Positions 9,580 to 18,594 are shown, numbered from the stretch's first letter. The stretch is 64,000 bases of DNA from Kitasatospora sp. SolWspMP-SS2h (GCF_003259315.1 NZ_QLLT01000001.1:1-64000), one strand, 5' to 3'. The notes: generated from the letters alone by a model not told the origin. A program made the numbers and translations.

Positions 9580-10506
9580 ATGACCACTGCCGAACCGCCG
9601 GTTCTCGTCACCGGCACCACCGGCCGCCAAGGCGGCGCCACCGCCCGCGCCCTGCTCGCTCGGGGGATACCGGTGCGCGCCCTGGTGCGCGACCCGGGCA
9701 CGCCGCGCGCCCGGGCCGTCGAGGCGCTCGGCGCCGCCCTGTGCGTGGGCGACCTCACCGAACCCGCGACCCTGGAGGCGGCCGTGGACGGCGTGCGGGC
9801 CGTCTTCTCGGTGCAGATGCCCGCGTACACCGGGCAGGGGTTCGACTTCGCCGGCGAGGTCCGCCAGGCGGACCACCTCATGACGGCCGCGCGGGCCGCC
9901 GGGGTGCGGCAGTTCGTCCAGTCCTCCACCAGCGGCGTGGGGCAGCACGTCGAGGCCCCGGGCTGGGCCGAGGGGCGGTGGGCGCGGCTGGAGGTGCCGC
10001 TCGGCACGAAGGCCGCGATCCAGGACCGGCTGCGCGAACTGGACTTCCCCTCCTGGACGTTGCTCAAGCCGTCGTTCTTCATGGAGAACTTCGAGCCGGC
10101 CCTGCGGTTCTACTTCCCGCGCGGCCTGGAAGGGGGCCTGGTCACCGTCGTCAAACCGGGCACGCACCTGTCGCTCGTCGCCGCCGAGGACGTGGGCCGG
10201 GCCGCGGCGGCGGCCGTCGCCGACCCCGCCGCGTTCCACCGGGTGGAGCTGGAACTCGCCAGCGACTACCTGACCATGACCGAGATCGCCGCGGTCCTCT
10301 CCCGCGCCTGGGGCGTCCCGCTGACGGCCCCGGACATGACCGAGGAACAGGCCCGCGCCGCCGGGATGGGCGACATGGGCGCCACGCACGAGTTCATGGA
10401 GGTGGTCGGCCAGCCGGCCCGGCCGGAGTTCGCCCGGGCGCTGGGCCTCGACCTGACCGGCTTCGAGGAGTGGGCGCGCGCCCACCTGCCGGCGGCCACC
10501 GCCTGA
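9580..10506 (+). CDS. NmrA-like NAD(P)-binding protein
   Basis: 308 aa. A Rossmann start LVTGTTGRQGGATARALLARG gives the GxxGxxG nucleotide-binding loop (read as TGTTGRQGG, about residues 10-18), followed by ALVRDPGTPRA for the NADP phosphate, and FVQSSTSGVG and LKPSFFMENF motifs typical of NmrA-like atypical short-chain dehydrogenases. Such proteins are either redox-sensing regulators or reductases; the lack of a clear YxxxK makes catalysis uncertain. The ATG at 9580 follows GAGGAGA. Divergent from the TetR gene at 9462, which likely controls it. Confidence 0.88.
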   Translation: MTTAEPPVLVTGTTGRQGGATARALLARGIPVRALVRDPGTPRARAVEALGAALCVGDLTEPATLEAAVDGVRAVFSVQMPAYTGQGFDFAGEVRQADHLMTAARAAGVRQFVQSSTSGVGQHVEAPGWAEGRWARLEVPLGTKAAIQDRLRELDFPSWTLLKPSFFMENFEPALRFYFPRGLEGGLVTVVKPGTHLSLVAAEDVGRAAAAAVADPAAFHRVELELASDYLTMTEIAAVLSRAWGVPLTAPDMTEEQARAAGMGDMGATHEFMEVVGQPARPEFARALGLDLTGFEEWARAHLPAATA

Positions 10507-10597
10507 GCCGACAGGCGGGCGGGCAGGCGGGCAGGCGGGCACGGTCCCGACGACGGGGCGCCGCGCGGCCCGGGCGGAGGCCGTCCGGGCGGGCCGG

Positions 10598-10876
10598 TCA
10601 GACCACCTGCACGCCCTTCCAGAAGGCGAGGCGGCCGCGGATCTGCTCGGCCTCGGGGAACGGGTCGGGGTAGTACCAGGCCGCGTCCTGGTTCTTCCGG
10701 CCGTCGACCACGACGCTGTAGTACGAGGCCTCGCCCTTCCAGGGGCAGGTGGTGTGCGTGTCGGACTCCTCCAGGTACGTCCGCTCGACGCTTTCGAGCG
10801 GGAAGTAGTGGTTGCCCTCGACGAGGACCGTGTCGTCGCTGCGGGCGAGGACGGTGCCGTTCCAGATCGCTTCCAT
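10598..10876 (-). CDS. DUF427-family protein
   Basis: 92 aa. It matches the DUF427 pattern: AIWNGTVLARSDDTVLVEGNHYFP, CPWKGEASYYSV and PDPFPEAEQIRGRLAFWKGV (read in pieces), a small all-beta fold with conserved Trp, Tyr and the TxCPWKG loop. Function unknown, although the invariant Cys-Pro-Trp-Lys loop suggests a binding or catalytic site. The ATG at 10876 fits because GGAGG lies 9 bp before it; the ATG three codons upstream sits on that ribosome-binding site. Stand-alone gene downstream of the terminator at 11045-11076. Confidence 0.88.
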   Translation of the reverse strand: MEAIWNGTVLARSDDTVLVEGNHYFPLESVERTYLEESDTHTTCPWKGEASYYSVVVDGRKNQDAAWYYPDPFPEAEQIRGRLAFWKGVQVV

Positions 10877-11044
10877 ACCGGCCATCCTCCGCAGCGGGAC
10901 GGGCCGTGTCCGGCCGACACGCCGGTGTCCCGCCGACGGGCGGCGGTGAACTCCGGTGGCGGTCAGGGACGTTCGGGCACGGGCTTCCCGCGCCCACCGG
11001 ACCGGGCGGGCCCCGGCCGGACGGCCCCGCAGCCGTGCGGACAC

Positions 11045-11076
11045 GCAGCCCCGCAGCCGCGTGGACGCGGGGCTGC
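11045..11076. terminator. Terminator of the 11115-12628 operon
   Basis: A 10-bp perfect stem GCAGCCCCGC (11045-11054) with GCGGGGCTGC (11067-11076), 39 bp past the last minus-strand stop. The same G-rich arm recurs at about 11092-11105. Confidence 0.6.
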
Positions 11077-11114
11077 GGGGCCGTCCGGGCGCGGCGGGGC
11101 TGCGGGGCGCTCCC

Positions 11115-11570
11115 CTACCGCTGCTGTGCGAGGTACCGGGCCAGGCAGTCGGTGACCAGGCGGTGGTCCTCGACCTGCGGCAGGCCGGAGACGGTGACCG
11201 TGCCCACCATGCCCGTGCCGCGCACCAGCAGGGGGAAGGAGCCGCCGTGCGCGGCGTAGTGCGCCGGGTCGAGGTCGAAGGTGCGGTTCGCGGCCCGGTG
11301 GCGTTCGCCCACCAGGTAGGAGGCTTCGCCGAAGCGGCGCACCACGGCCGCCTTGCGGCGGGCCCAGTGGTCGTTGTCGGCGCTGGTGCCGGGCAGCGCG
11401 GCGTGGAAGGCCTGCTGTTCGCCGTGGCGGATGTCGACCGTCACCGCGAGGTCGCGGGCCCGGGCTTCGGCGACGATCAGCGAGCCCAGCCGCCAGAGGT
11501 CGTCCAGGTCGGCCGAGGGGAGCTGCAACTCCCGGTGCTGGCGTTCCAGTTCGGGGATGTCGAGGGTCAC
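11115..11570 (-). CDS. UPF0303/GlcG-like heme-binding-fold protein
   Basis: 151 aa. It fits the UPF0303 family (heme-degrading domain annotation): TLDIPELERQHREL at the start, AVTVDIRHGEQQAFHAALPGTSADNDHWARRK (read in pieces) around residues 42-72, and the Gly-rich RGTGMVGTVTVSGLPQVEDH strand near the end. Members share the GlcG/PduO-C fold; biochemical evidence is thin. The GTG start at 11570 overlaps the stop of the upstream dehydrogenase by 4 bp, so the two are translationally coupled and likely act together. Confidence 0.8.
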   Translation of the reverse strand: MTLDIPELERQHRELQLPSADLDDLWRLGSLIVAEARARDLAVTVDIRHGEQQAFHAALPGTSADNDHWARRKAAVVRRFGEASYLVGERHRAANRTFDLDPAHYAAHGGSFPLLVRGTGMVGTVTVSGLPQVEDHRLVTDCLARYLAQQR

Positions 11571-12628
11571 AGCGCCACCGCCGATCCGGTGCGGGCGGAG
11601 CGCTGGGCGGCCTCCAGCACGCGCAGCGCCTCGACGGCGTCGCGGGCCTCGACCGGGACGGGGCCCCGGCCGTGCAGCGCCCGGGCCAGGTCGGCGTAGT
11701 AGTCCTGGTAGCTGCCGGGCAGGGTCGCCACCGGTTCGGTCTCCTCCCCGGCCCGCAGCGCGCCCCAGCGTTCGCGCGGGTAGGCGCCCCAGTCCGGGTC
11801 CGCCGGGGTGCGGCCCTGGCGCAGCGCGTCCTCCTGGCCGTCCAGGCCGTGGGTGACGTACGCGCCCCGGGAGCCCAGGACCCGGAAGCGGGGGCCGAGG
11901 TCGCCCGCGGTGGCGCTCATCCACAGGTGGGAGCGGGTGCCGTCGGCGTGGGTGAGGGCGACGAAGCTGTCGTCGTCGGTCTGCGCGCCGTCGCGGCGGG
12001 CGTCCAGTTCGGCGTAGACGCGTTCGGCCGGGCCGAACAGGACCAGGGCCTGGTCGACCAGGTGCGCGCCCAGGTCGTAGAGCAGGCCGCCGGCCTCGGC
12101 CGGGTCGCCCAGTTCCCGCCAGGCGCCGCTGAGTTCGGGGCGCCAGCGCTCGAAGCGCGACTCGAACCGGTTGACCCGGCCGAGCCGTCCCGAGGCGACC
12201 AGCTGCCGGACGGTGCGGAAGTCGCCGTCCCAGCGCCGGTTCTGGAACACGCTGAGCAGCAGGCCCCGGTCCCGGGCCAGGTCGGCCAGCCGCCGGCCCT
12301 CGGCGGCGGTGGCGGCGAGCGGTTTGTCGACCACGACCGGGAGTCCGGCCTCCAGGGCGGCGGTGGCGAGCGGGATGTGGGTGCGGTTGGGGGAGGCGAC
12401 CACGACCAGGTCCAGTCCGAGGCCGGGCGCGGCGGCGCGGAGGGCGTCGGCGTCCGCGAACAGCTCGGCCTGCGGGTGCTCGCGGGAGACCTGCGCGCGG
12501 CGTTCCGGGTCGGAGGTCACCACGGCCGCGAGGCGCAGGCCCGGCGTGGTGCTGATCAGGGGCGCGTGGAAGACCGCACCGGCGATGCCGTAGCCGATGA
12601 GTCCCACGTTCAGGGTCGGAAGGTCCAT
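11567..12628 (-). CDS. Gfo/Idh/MocA-family oxidoreductase
   Basis: 353 aa, usual length. The N-terminal Rossmann domain shows VGLIGYGIAGAVFHAPLI, with the conserved VVASPNRTH and VVDKPLAAT (EKP-type loop whose Lys is catalytic) at about residues 92-105 and 118. The C-terminal sheet domain holds GGLLYDLGAHLVDQ with the active-site D and H. It should oxidise or reduce a sugar or polyol-type substrate with NAD(P). The ATG at 12628 is preceded by GGGGG; the earlier in-frame start at 12664 is not. Divergent from the ROK regulator at 12682 and coupled to the UPF0303 gene by a 4-bp overlap, which suggests a small sugar-responsive unit. Confidence 0.9.
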   Translation of the reverse strand: MDLPTLNVGLIGYGIAGAVFHAPLISTTPGLRLAAVVTSDPERRAQVSREHPQAELFADADALRAAAPGLGLDLVVVASPNRTHIPLATAALEAGLPVVVDKPLAATAAEGRRLADLARDRGLLLSVFQNRRWDGDFRTVRQLVASGRLGRVNRFESRFERWRPELSGAWRELGDPAEAGGLLYDLGAHLVDQALVLFGPAERVYAELDARRDGAQTDDDSFVALTHADGTRSHLWMSATAGDLGPRFRVLGSRGAYVTHGLDGQEDALRQGRTPADPDWGAYPRERWGALRAGEETEPVATLPGSYQDYYADLARALHGRGPVPVEARDAVEALRVLEAAQRSARTGSAVAL

Positions 12629-12681
12629 GCCCCCAGTTAAACAACAGCGTGGACTAACCGGCAAGCTCGCATAATCGACGG

Positions 12682-13758
12682 GTGACCACCGACCCGGCCC
12701 ACCACGGCGCCCTCAACCTCGCCCTGCTCCGCGACCGCAACGACACCGCCGTCCTGCGCGCCGTCCGCGCCGCCGCCGACCGCGGCACCAGCCGGGTCGA
12801 ACTGGCCACCCGCACCGGGCTCACCGCCCAGGCCATCAGCAAGATCACCGCCCGGCTGCTCGCCGACGGCCTGCTCACCGAGGCGGGCCACGAGCGCGTC
12901 GCCGGACAGAGCGGCAAACCGCGCACCCTGCTGCGCCTCGTCCCGGGCTCCCGCTCCGCCCTCGGCGCCGAGATCGGCCGCCGCGGACTGCGCCTGCTCC
13001 GGGTCGACCTCACCGGCGCCGTCACCGCCCGGGCGGAGGAGCCGATCGACCCGGACGGCGGCCCCGGCCCGGTCCTCGACCGGCTCGCCGCCATGGTCCG
13101 CGCGCTCACCGCGGCCTCCGGGACCGGCGGCGTGCTCGGCCTCGGCCTGGCCTGCCCCGGCCCCTTGGACACCCGCGACGGCGTCCTGCACCAGGTCACC
13201 GGCATGCCGAGCTGGCACGGCCTGCACCTGCGCGAGGCGGTGCGGACCCGCACCGGACTGCCCGTGGTCGTCGAGAAGAACACCACCGCCGCCGTCCTGA
13301 GCCGCCCGGGCCCGGACGACCGCGCCTTCGTCCACCTCGGCGACGGCGTCGGGGCCGGCCTGGTCCTCGGCGGCCGGGTCCAGCGCGGCGCCCGCACCAA
13401 CGCCGGCGAGTTCGGCCACCAGTGCATCGACCCGGCCGGACCGCCGTGCGCCTGCGGCGCCCGCGGGTGTCTGGAGGCCGTCTGCCTCACCGCCCTGCGG
13501 GCCGGCCGCACCGGGGAGGCCGCGGACGCCCTCGCGATCGGCGTCGCCAACCTGGTCCGCCTGCTCGACGTCGAGGAGGTCACCCTCGGCGGCGACGCCC
13601 TCCTCGCGGACCCGGAGCCGTACGAGGGCGCCATCCGCGCCGCGCTCGCCGCCCGGCTGCCCGATCCGCACTGGCAGCACGTCGCCCTCGCCCGCGCCAC
13701 CGACCTGGCGGTCCCCCAGGGCGCCGCGGGCCTCACCCTGGCGCGGCTCTTCGGCTGA
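12682..13758 (+). CDS. ROK-family transcriptional regulator
   Basis: 358 aa. An N-terminal winged HTH (SRVELATRTGLTAQAISKITARLLADGLL, read in pieces, residues about 37-66) is joined to a ROK sugar-kinase fold with GLGLACPGPLD, HLGDGVGAGLV (ATP-site-like) and the zinc motif GHQCID...CACGARGCLE. The DxGGT signature of true kinases is not visible, as expected for a repressor. A CATAAT box 7 bp before the GTG at 12682 suggests a leaderless mRNA. It faces the Gfo/Idh gene and probably regulates it. Confidence 0.88.
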   Translation: MTTDPAHHGALNLALLRDRNDTAVLRAVRAAADRGTSRVELATRTGLTAQAISKITARLLADGLLTEAGHERVAGQSGKPRTLLRLVPGSRSALGAEIGRRGLRLLRVDLTGAVTARAEEPIDPDGGPGPVLDRLAAMVRALTAASGTGGVLGLGLACPGPLDTRDGVLHQVTGMPSWHGLHLREAVRTRTGLPVVVEKNTTAAVLSRPGPDDRAFVHLGDGVGAGLVLGGRVQRGARTNAGEFGHQCIDPAGPPCACGARGCLEAVCLTALRAGRTGEAADALAIGVANLVRLLDVEEVTLGGDALLADPEPYEGAIRAALAARLPDPHWQHVALARATDLAVPQGAAGLTLARLFG

Positions 13759-13764
13759 ACCCGC

Positions 13765-13798
13765 GCGGGCGGGCCCGGCCGAAGCCGGGCCCGCCCGC
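13765..13798. terminator. Bidirectional terminator
   Basis: A perfect 15-bp stem (13765-13779 with 13784-13798) and a 4-nt loop, placed between the convergent ROK gene (ends 13758) and the secreted-protein gene (ends 13825). Confidence 0.85.
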
Positions 13799-13824
13799 AG
13801 AGCCGCACCGGGGCGGCGGCGGGA

Positions 13825-14142
13825 TCAGGCGGCGGTGGGCACCGCGCGGGTCGGGCAGTAGTCGGGGTTCGGCGCGCTGAACCAGGCGTCGCCGCTGAAC
13901 GCGTTGTACCGGCAGGTCAGCGGGGCGGCCGGGCCGCCGCCGTAGTTGCACACCAGCCAGCCCTGGCCGTAGGTCCACCCGTAGAGGCCGTGCGCGCCGT
14001 CCGTGAGGAACGGCGGGCACATGTACGGCGTGGGCGGCGTGGTGGCCGCGGCCTCGGTGGCGGTCAGGCCCATGAACCCGGTGAAGCCGACGGTGGCCAG
14101 GGCGACGGCCGCGAGGGCGGCGGCGGAACGGACGCGCGACAA
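13825..14142 (-). CDS. Small secreted Cys-containing protein
   Basis: 105 aa with a TTG start at 14142, chosen because GAGGAGA lies just upstream and the protein then begins with a signal peptide (SRVRSAAALAAVALATVGF, cleavage probably near TEAAATT). The mature part is about 70 aa, rich in Tyr, Trp, Gly and Pro, with four Cys (YMCPP, LVCNYGG, LTCRYN, DYCPT), probably two disulfides. I do not recognise a family. An upstream in-frame ATG (14241) would bury the signal peptide behind an Arg-rich leader. Confidence 0.72.
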   Translation of the reverse strand: MSRVRSAAALAAVALATVGFTGFMGLTATEAAATTPPTPYMCPPFLTDGAHGLYGWTYGQGWLVCNYGGGPAAPLTCRYNAFSGDAWFSAPNPDYCPTRAVPTAA

Positions 14143-14337
14143 GGGGGTCTCCTCGTGCTGGGGTCGCCGACGGAACGGTCCGCCGCGACCGGTGTGCAAC
14201 TTCCGGCGAGTGGACCGTAGCAAGCTATCCGTTTCACGCAAATACCCAACGCATGATGGAAATTGATGGACTTTCGGCCCGACCCGGGCAGGAGGGCCGG
14301 GACGGGGCCACGAGCGGGGACGGAGACGGCGGCGGGC

Positions 14338-15072
14338 TCAGCCGGACGGGCGGCGGGCCGCCAGCAGCTCCGGGTGCGGGGAGGCGACGAACTCCAGGCC
14401 CGCCTGCGCGGCCTCCGCCGCCAGGGCCGCGGGGTCGGCCGGCCACATCGGGAACTCCTCCCGGACGTGGCGCACCGCCCGGCCCGCCCGTTCGACCCGG
14501 TAGTCGAAGACCATCCGCAGCAGCCCGCGGTCGGGCAGCCGGGTGATGTCCGCCCGGTAGCTGTCGGCCCCCAGCCGGACCGGGCCGAGGCCGGTCAGGG
14601 TCTCGGCCCCGTCGGGGAGCCCGGTGGGCGGCGGGTCGAACAGCAGCACTCCCCCGGGCACCAGGGCCCGGGCCGCCGTCCGCCACAGGGCGCGCCGGGC
14701 GGCCGGTTCGACGCAGCCGACCACGTTGGCGGCCACGGCCAGGTCGGCGGCCCCGACCAGCCCGGCGTCCTCGGCCCGGTCCGGGTGGACGGTCAGCCGG
14801 GTCCGCCGGCCCGCGCCCAGCACCGCCGCGCGGGACATCAGCACCGTCCGCATCGCCGGGGCGGGCTCGACGGCGTGCACCGGGACGCCCGAGGACTCCA
14901 GCAGCACCTCGGTGACGAGCCCCGTCCCGGCGCCGAACTCGACGATCCCGTGCCGGGCCCGGCCGGCCGCAGCGGCGAACCACCGCCGGGCCCGCCGCCG
15001 GTCGCCCTCCGCCTGGAGCAGGTCGTAGAACTCGGCGCTGACGGCGTAGTCGCTCTCCTCGGAGGCGCTCAT
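14338..15072 (-). CDS. Class I SAM-dependent methyltransferase
   Basis: 244 aa. Motif I reads IVEFGAGTGLVTEVLL (about residues 43-58), the acidic end of strand 2 is VHAVEPAPAM, and motif post-I/II is DLAVAANVVGCV followed by ALVPGGVLLFDPP. It opens SDYAVSAEFYDLLQ, as in small-molecule methyltransferases of the Methyltransf_25 type. The substrate is unknown. ATG at 15072; the weak ribosome-binding site leaves some doubt. Upstream, 15113-15136 holds two copies of a 12-bp repeat, GACGAGCCGGCC. It lies after poxB on the same strand, 132 bp away. Confidence 0.85.
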   Translation of the reverse strand: MSASEESDYAVSAEFYDLLQAEGDRRRARRWFAAAAGRARHGIVEFGAGTGLVTEVLLESSGVPVHAVEPAPAMRTVLMSRAAVLGAGRRTRLTVHPDRAEDAGLVGAADLAVAANVVGCVEPAARRALWRTAARALVPGGVLLFDPPPTGLPDGAETLTGLGPVRLGADSYRADITRLPDRGLLRMVFDYRVERAGRAVRHVREEFPMWPADPAALAAEAAQAGLEFVASPHPELLAARRPSG

Positions 15073-15204
15073 GCCGACCGCCCTGCCGCACCGGCCCCGC
15101 CCCGGGCCGGTAGACGAGCCGGCCGACGAGCCGGCCGACCGGCCAAGCGACGAACCGGCCGTCCGGACGGGAGGGGCGGGAAGCCCGGGCGGGGCCGGCG
15201 GGCG

Positions 15205-16932
15205 TCACTCGCCATGGCTGCGCAGCGTCTCCTTGACCTTGGCGATCGCGAAGCCCCAGCCCTGCTCGACGGTCGGCTTCGCCGGGACGGCGATCTCCTG
15301 GGGGTTGGTGAGCACGTCCAGCAGCACCGGCCCGGGCGTCTCGAAGGCCCGCCGGACGCCGTCCGCCAGCTCGTCCGGGCCGGTGACCCGGATGCCGGTC
15401 AGGCCGAGCGCGGTCGCCACCGCCGCGAAGTCCGGGTTGTCCAGCTCGGTGCCGAACTCGGGCAGTCCGGACTGCTCCTGTTCGAGCTTGACCATGCCGA
15501 GCCGGCGGTTGTCGAAGACCACCAGTTTCACCGGCAGCCGGTGGGTCTTGATGGTCATCAGGTCGCCGAGCAGCATGCTGAGCCCGCCGTCCCCGCAGAA
15601 CGCCACCACCTGGCGGTCCGGGTAGTGCAGTTGGGCGCCCAGGGCCTGCGGCATGGCGTTGGCCATCGAGCCCAGGTTGTAGGAGCCCAGCAGCCGCCGT
15701 CCGCCGCGCATCGTGACGAAGCGCGACAGCCAGACGGTGGCCATGCCGGTGTCGGAGGTGAAAACCGCGTCGTCGGCGGCCGCCGCGTCCACCGCCGCGG
15801 CCAGCGCCTCCGGGCGGACGTCGCCGTCGCGGTTGTCGAAGGCGCTGCGCAGCCGGCCCAGCAGGCGGTGGTCGTGCCGGGTGTCGGCGAGCTTGCGCTG
15901 GCCCTGCTGCCAGTCGGCGAACTTCCCGAGCGCCTCGTCCAGGTGGGTGCGGTCCTCGACGGCGTCCAGCAGCGGCAGCAGCGCGCGCAGGGTGGCCGCG
16001 GTGTCGCCCGCCAGGCCGACGTCCACCGGGGTGCGCCGGCCGAGGTGGCGTTCGTCCAGGTCGATCTGGACGGCCTTGCGGCCCTGCGGGTACCAGTCGC
16101 GGTAGGGGAAGTCGGTGCCGAGCAGGACCAGCGTGTCGCAGGAGTCCAGGGCGTGGGCGGCGGCCGGGTTGCCGATCAGGCCGGTCTGGCCGACCTGGTA
16201 CGGGTTGGCGTCCTCGAAGCCCTCCTTGGCCTTGAGGGTGAGCACCATCGGCGCGGCCAGCCGCTCGGCCAGCTCGCGGACCTCCGGTCCGGCCTCCCGG
16301 GCGCCGCGGCCGACCAGCAGGGTCACCCGCTCCCCCGCGTTGATCAGTTCGGCGGCCCGCCGGACGCCCTCGTCGTCGGGGCGGGTGACCGGGCGGGTGT
16401 GCGGGAAGCGGGCCGGGCGGTCGTCGGTCAGCTCCTGCTCGCCCAGGTCGCCGGGCACGGTCAGCACGGCGACGCCGCGTTCGGCGAGCGCGGCGCGGAC
16501 CGCCGCCTCCAGCAGCCGGGGCAGCTGCTCGGGCGAGAGGACGGTGGCCCGGAACACCGCGACGTCCCGGAACAGCAGGTCGTTGTCGACCTCCTGGAAG
16601 TAGTCGCCGCCGATCTCCGCGGACGGTACCTGCCCGGCGATCGCCAGCACCGGGGTGCGGCTCTTGGCCGCGTCGTACAGGCCGTTCAGCAGGTGCACCG
16701 AGCCGGGGCCGACGGTGCCCATGCACACGCCCAGCCCCCCGGAGAGCTGCGACTGGGCGCCGGCCGCGAAGGCCGCCGCCTCCTCGTGCCGGCATCCCAC
16801 CCACTCGATGCCCTCGGTGGTGCGGATGGCGTCGGTCAGTGGGTTGAGGGCGTCGCCGACCACGCCGAAGACGTGCCGCACCTCCAGTTCCCGGAGGGCG
16901 TCGACGATCACGCGGGCCACGGTACGTGCCAC
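15205..16932 (-). CDS. poxB: Pyruvate dehydrogenase (quinone)
   Basis: 575 aa, close to the usual 570-580. It has the three thiamine-diphosphate enzyme domains: N-terminal Pyr domain with the catalytic Glu in GCRHEEAAAFAAGA (about residue 50), central domain with LLVGRGAR, and C-terminal PP domain with the metal/ThDP motif CGDGGLSMLLGDLMT (about 445). The family converts pyruvate to acetate and CO2 and passes electrons through FAD to membrane quinones. The C-terminal tail PTVEQGWGFAIAKVKETL resembles PoxB tails that bind membrane. The GTG at 16932 has AAGGAG 7 bp upstream. A related acetolactate-synthase-like role cannot be fully excluded. Confidence 0.9.
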   Translation of the reverse strand: MARTVARVIVDALRELEVRHVFGVVGDALNPLTDAIRTTEGIEWVGCRHEEAAAFAAGAQSQLSGGLGVCMGTVGPGSVHLLNGLYDAAKSRTPVLAIAGQVPSAEIGGDYFQEVDNDLLFRDVAVFRATVLSPEQLPRLLEAAVRAALAERGVAVLTVPGDLGEQELTDDRPARFPHTRPVTRPDDEGVRRAAELINAGERVTLLVGRGAREAGPEVRELAERLAAPMVLTLKAKEGFEDANPYQVGQTGLIGNPAAAHALDSCDTLVLLGTDFPYRDWYPQGRKAVQIDLDERHLGRRTPVDVGLAGDTAATLRALLPLLDAVEDRTHLDEALGKFADWQQGQRKLADTRHDHRLLGRLRSAFDNRDGDVRPEALAAAVDAAAADDAVFTSDTGMATVWLSRFVTMRGGRRLLGSYNLGSMANAMPQALGAQLHYPDRQVVAFCGDGGLSMLLGDLMTIKTHRLPVKLVVFDNRRLGMVKLEQEQSGLPEFGTELDNPDFAAVATALGLTGIRVTGPDELADGVRRAFETPGPVLLDVLTNPQEIAVPAKPTVEQGWGFAIAKVKETLRSHGE

Positions 16933-16950
16933 GGGGGGCTCCTTGTCGCG

Positions 16951-17027
16951 GGTGGGCGGTTCAGACGGTGAAGCGGTTCGGGCGGTGAGGGGGTTCGGAC
17001 GGTGGGCGGTTCAGACGGTGAAGCGGT
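16951..17027. repeat. Direct repeat copying a gene's 3' end
   Basis: A 27-bp sequence occurs at 16951-16977 and again at 17001-17027. The right copy holds the last codons and stop of the glutamate-synthase-like gene, so the left copy is a duplicated 3' end in the spacer before poxB. Confidence 0.85.
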
Positions 17028-18594
17028 CGGGGTCGGCCTCGCGCCAGTCGCGGGCCCAGGACTGCGGCGGGTCGTCCAGCAGGCGGCCCGGTGCCATCGG
17101 CGGGTGCAGGTCGGCGTAGGAGCGGACGGTCTGCTGGTCCAGGCGGCGGCGCAGCATCCGCGGGTGCAGGTCGGCGGGGTCGTCGACGCCCATCGAGGCC
17201 ATGATCTGGAGGGCGCTCTTGACGGTCGCCTCCTGGTAGCGGGCGACCCGCTGCGACTTGTCGCCGACGTGCAGGGCCCGGGCCCGGCGCGGGTCCTGGG
17301 TGGTGACGCCGACCGGGCAGGTGTTGGTGTGGCAGCGCTGGGCCTGGATGCAGCCGATCGCGAACATCATGGCCCGGGCCGCGTTGGTGTAGTCGGCGCC
17401 CTGGATCAGCCGCTTGACCAGGTCGCTGCCGGTGGCGACCTTGCCGCTGGCGCCGATCCGGACGCGGTCCCGCAGGCCGGTGCCCAGCAGCGCGTCGTGC
17501 ACCGTGAGCAGGCCCTCGGTGAGCGGCATCCCGACGTGGTCGGCGAACTCCAGCGGAGCCGCGCCGGTGCCGCCCTCGGCGCCGTCGACCACGATGAAGT
17601 CCGGGGTGACGCCCTCCGCCAGCATCGCCTTGCACACCGCCAGGAACTGCTGCCGCGAGCCGACGCACAGCTTGAAGCCGACCGGTTTGCCGTCCGCCAG
17701 CTCCCGCATCCGGGCCAGGAACAGCACCAGTTCGCGCGGGGTGGAGAAGACCCGGTGGTACGGCGGCGAGATGACCGTCTTGCCCTCCGGCACGCCGCGC
17801 ACCTTGGCGATCTCGGCGTTGACCTTGGCGCCGGGCAGCACCCCGCCGATGCCCGGCTTGGCGCCCTGTCCGAGTTTCAGCGACAGGCACTTGACCTGCG
17901 GGTGGGCGGCCTTCTCGGCGAACTGGGCCGGGTCGAAGCCGCCGTCCTCGGTGCGGCAGCCGAAGTAGCCGGTGCCGAGCTCCCAGACCAGGTCGCCGCC
18001 CGGCCGCAGGTGGTACTCGGACAGGCCGCCCTCGCCGGTGTCGTGCGCGAAGCCGCCCTGCGCCGCGCCGGTGTTCAGCGCCAGCACGGCGTTGGCCGAG
18101 AGCGAGCCGAAGCTCATCGCGGAGACGTTGAGCAGCGCCATGTCGTAGGGCCGGGTGCAGTCCGGGCCGCCGATCCGGACCCGGGGCGCCTCCTTCGGCA
18201 CCGCGACCGGGGCCAGCGACGGGACGAGGAACTCCCGGCCGGGCTCGTACAGGTCCAGCTCGGTGCCGAACGGCTCCTCGGCGTCGGTGCCCTTGGCCCG
18301 CTCGTAGACGATGCTCCGGGTATCCCGGTTGAAGGGGCGGCCGTCCACGTTGCGCTCGACGAAGTACTGCTGCACCTCGGGCCGGATGTCCTCCAGCGCG
18401 AACCGCAGGTGCCCCAGCACCGGGTAGTTGCGCAGCACCGAGTGCCGGGTCTGCACCACGTCGGCGACCGCCAGCGCCGCCAGCGCCAGTAGCGGCACCG
18501 CCAGGAACCACCACCACGGCGACACCGTCGACGCCACCACCGCGGCCGCCGCCGCTCCGCACCCCAGCAAGGCCACCCACAGGAATCTCAGCAC
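17011..18594 (-). CDS. FMN-binding glutamate synthase family protein
   Basis: 527 aa. A short N-terminal membrane anchor with two hydrophobic stretches (residues about 3-45) is followed by a GltB-type FMN/Fe-S barrel: MSFGSLSANAVLALN, HDTGEGGLSEYH, KLGQGAKPGIGG, DGAEGGTGAAP, the phosphate-site IGASGKVATG and the cluster-type CIQAQRCHTNTCPVGV (three Cys). The glutaminase domain of true glutamate synthase is absent, so this is the stand-alone, membrane-linked class; its substrate is not established. GTG start at 18594 with no strong ribosome-binding site. Confidence 0.88.
   Translation of the reverse strand: MLRFLWVALLGCGAAAAAVVASTVSPWWWFLAVPLLALAALAVADVVQTRHSVLRNYPVLGHLRFALEDIRPEVQQYFVERNVDGRPFNRDTRSIVYERAKGTDAEEPFGTELDLYEPGREFLVPSLAPVAVPKEAPRVRIGGPDCTRPYDMALLNVSAMSFGSLSANAVLALNTGAAQGGFAHDTGEGGLSEYHLRPGGDLVWELGTGYFGCRTEDGGFDPAQFAEKAAHPQVKCLSLKLGQGAKPGIGGVLPGAKVNAEIAKVRGVPEGKTVISPPYHRVFSTPRELVLFLARMRELADGKPVGFKLCVGSRQQFLAVCKAMLAEGVTPDFIVVDGAEGGTGAAPLEFADHVGMPLTEGLLTVHDALLGTGLRDRVRIGASGKVATGSDLVKRLIQGADYTNAARAMMFAIGCIQAQRCHTNTCPVGVTTQDPRRARALHVGDKSQRVARYQEATVKSALQIMASMGVDDPADLHPRMLRRRLDQQTVRSYADLHPPMAPGRLLDDPPQSWARDWREADPDRFTV

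Noticed and set aside
9580..10506. Calling the NmrA-like protein a QorB orthologue of the gene at 45726
   Set aside because: Both bind NAD(P) through a similar loop, but the diagnostic strings (LGGPDADFRLADEH, NGWYTENY) occur only in the second protein.
14263..16971. A plus-strand frame of about 900 codons opposite the methyltransferase and poxB
   Set aside because: Low-complexity Gly/Arg/Val-rich sequence, antisense to two well-supported enzymes. The same holds for 6153-9002 opposite glgX and 22617-26090 opposite the NRPS.
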